From CAZXBB01 sp964638815 (GTDB lineage Bacteria; Planctomycetota; Phycisphaerae; Phycisphaerales; SM1A02): a stretch of DNA of 14,826 nt. The position numbers and the translations under genes were made by a program. The stretch spans positions 1 to 14,826 of the forward strand of contig CAZXBB010000315.1 of the NCBI GenBank assembly GCA_964638815.1, given 5' to 3'. This document shows positions 14,789 to 14,826 of this stretch, piece after piece (within the stretch, counting starts at the first letter, position 1; the number at the start of each line of letters is the position of its first letter). A model generated the notes under the pieces. It ran no database searches, had not been told where the DNA came from, and saw only the letters and a program-made list of their open reading frames with translations.

Positions 14789-14826
14789 GCCCCGACCGAC
14801 GGCCTCCGGTCCGCGGGCCAGTCGCG
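14785..14826 (+). CDS. Possible start of a further operon gene, cut by the window end
   Basis: A GTG at 14785 overlaps the yjfF stop in the same GTGA arrangement as three other junctions in this window. It opens a frame without a stop up to the last base (14 codons, beginning MSPDRRPPVRGP). The fragment is too short to recognise, and the upstream region has no strong ribosome binding site. It may be another member of the furanose operon or simply open by chance. Confidence 0.3.
   Translation, partial: MSPDRRPPVRGPVA

Overview
The window is GC-rich bacterial DNA, and every convincing gene lies on the + strand. Signal peptides, a lipobox and a periplasmic-type sugar-uptake system point to a bacterium with an exported glycoside-hydrolase repertoire. 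The mix of a GH127 enzyme carrying a C-terminal discoidin-like domain, a GH2 enzyme, a DUF6607-like protein and intergenic palindromic repeats would suit a Planctomycetota-like organism. There is no rRNA or marker gene here, so that placement is a weak inference.

Region 1 (1-434) has no gene. It holds five tandem copies of a 29-bp sequence, a long imperfect hairpin, and half-copies of that hairpin, followed by a plausible sigma70-type promoter. Region 2 (435-3539) contains a secreted DUF6607-like protein, then a translationally coupled pair: an HExxH zinc metallopeptidase and a D-Ala-D-Ala-ligase-like ATP-grasp enzyme. Region 3 (3538-5567) is a SulP anion transporter with a STAS domain. Intergenic 13-bp-period repeat arrays lie on both sides of it; the two arrays share a CGGGAGC core in opposite orientations.

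Region 4 (5569-14788, probably continuing past the right edge) is a tightly packed operon. It encodes a YtfQ-type furanose-binding lipoprotein, a GH127 beta-L-arabinofuranosidase-like enzyme, a GH2 glycosidase, a YtfR-type double ATPase, and the YtfT and YjfF permeases. This is the gene order of the E. coli galactofuranose importer ytfQRT-yjfF with two exported glycosidases inserted between binding protein and ATPase. The natural reading is that the hydrolases release a furanose (L-arabinofuranose or its structural relative D-galactofuranose) outside the cytoplasm, YtfQ captures it, and YtfRT-YjfF imports it. Start and stop codons overlap by 4 bp at several junctions, and a GTGA at 14785 suggests one more gene beginning at the window edge.

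The least described parts are the metallopeptidase/ATP-grasp pair, the two 13-bp arrays around the SulP gene, and the composite hairpin/tandem repeat at the left edge. No CRISPR array, tRNA, rRNA or transposase was seen.
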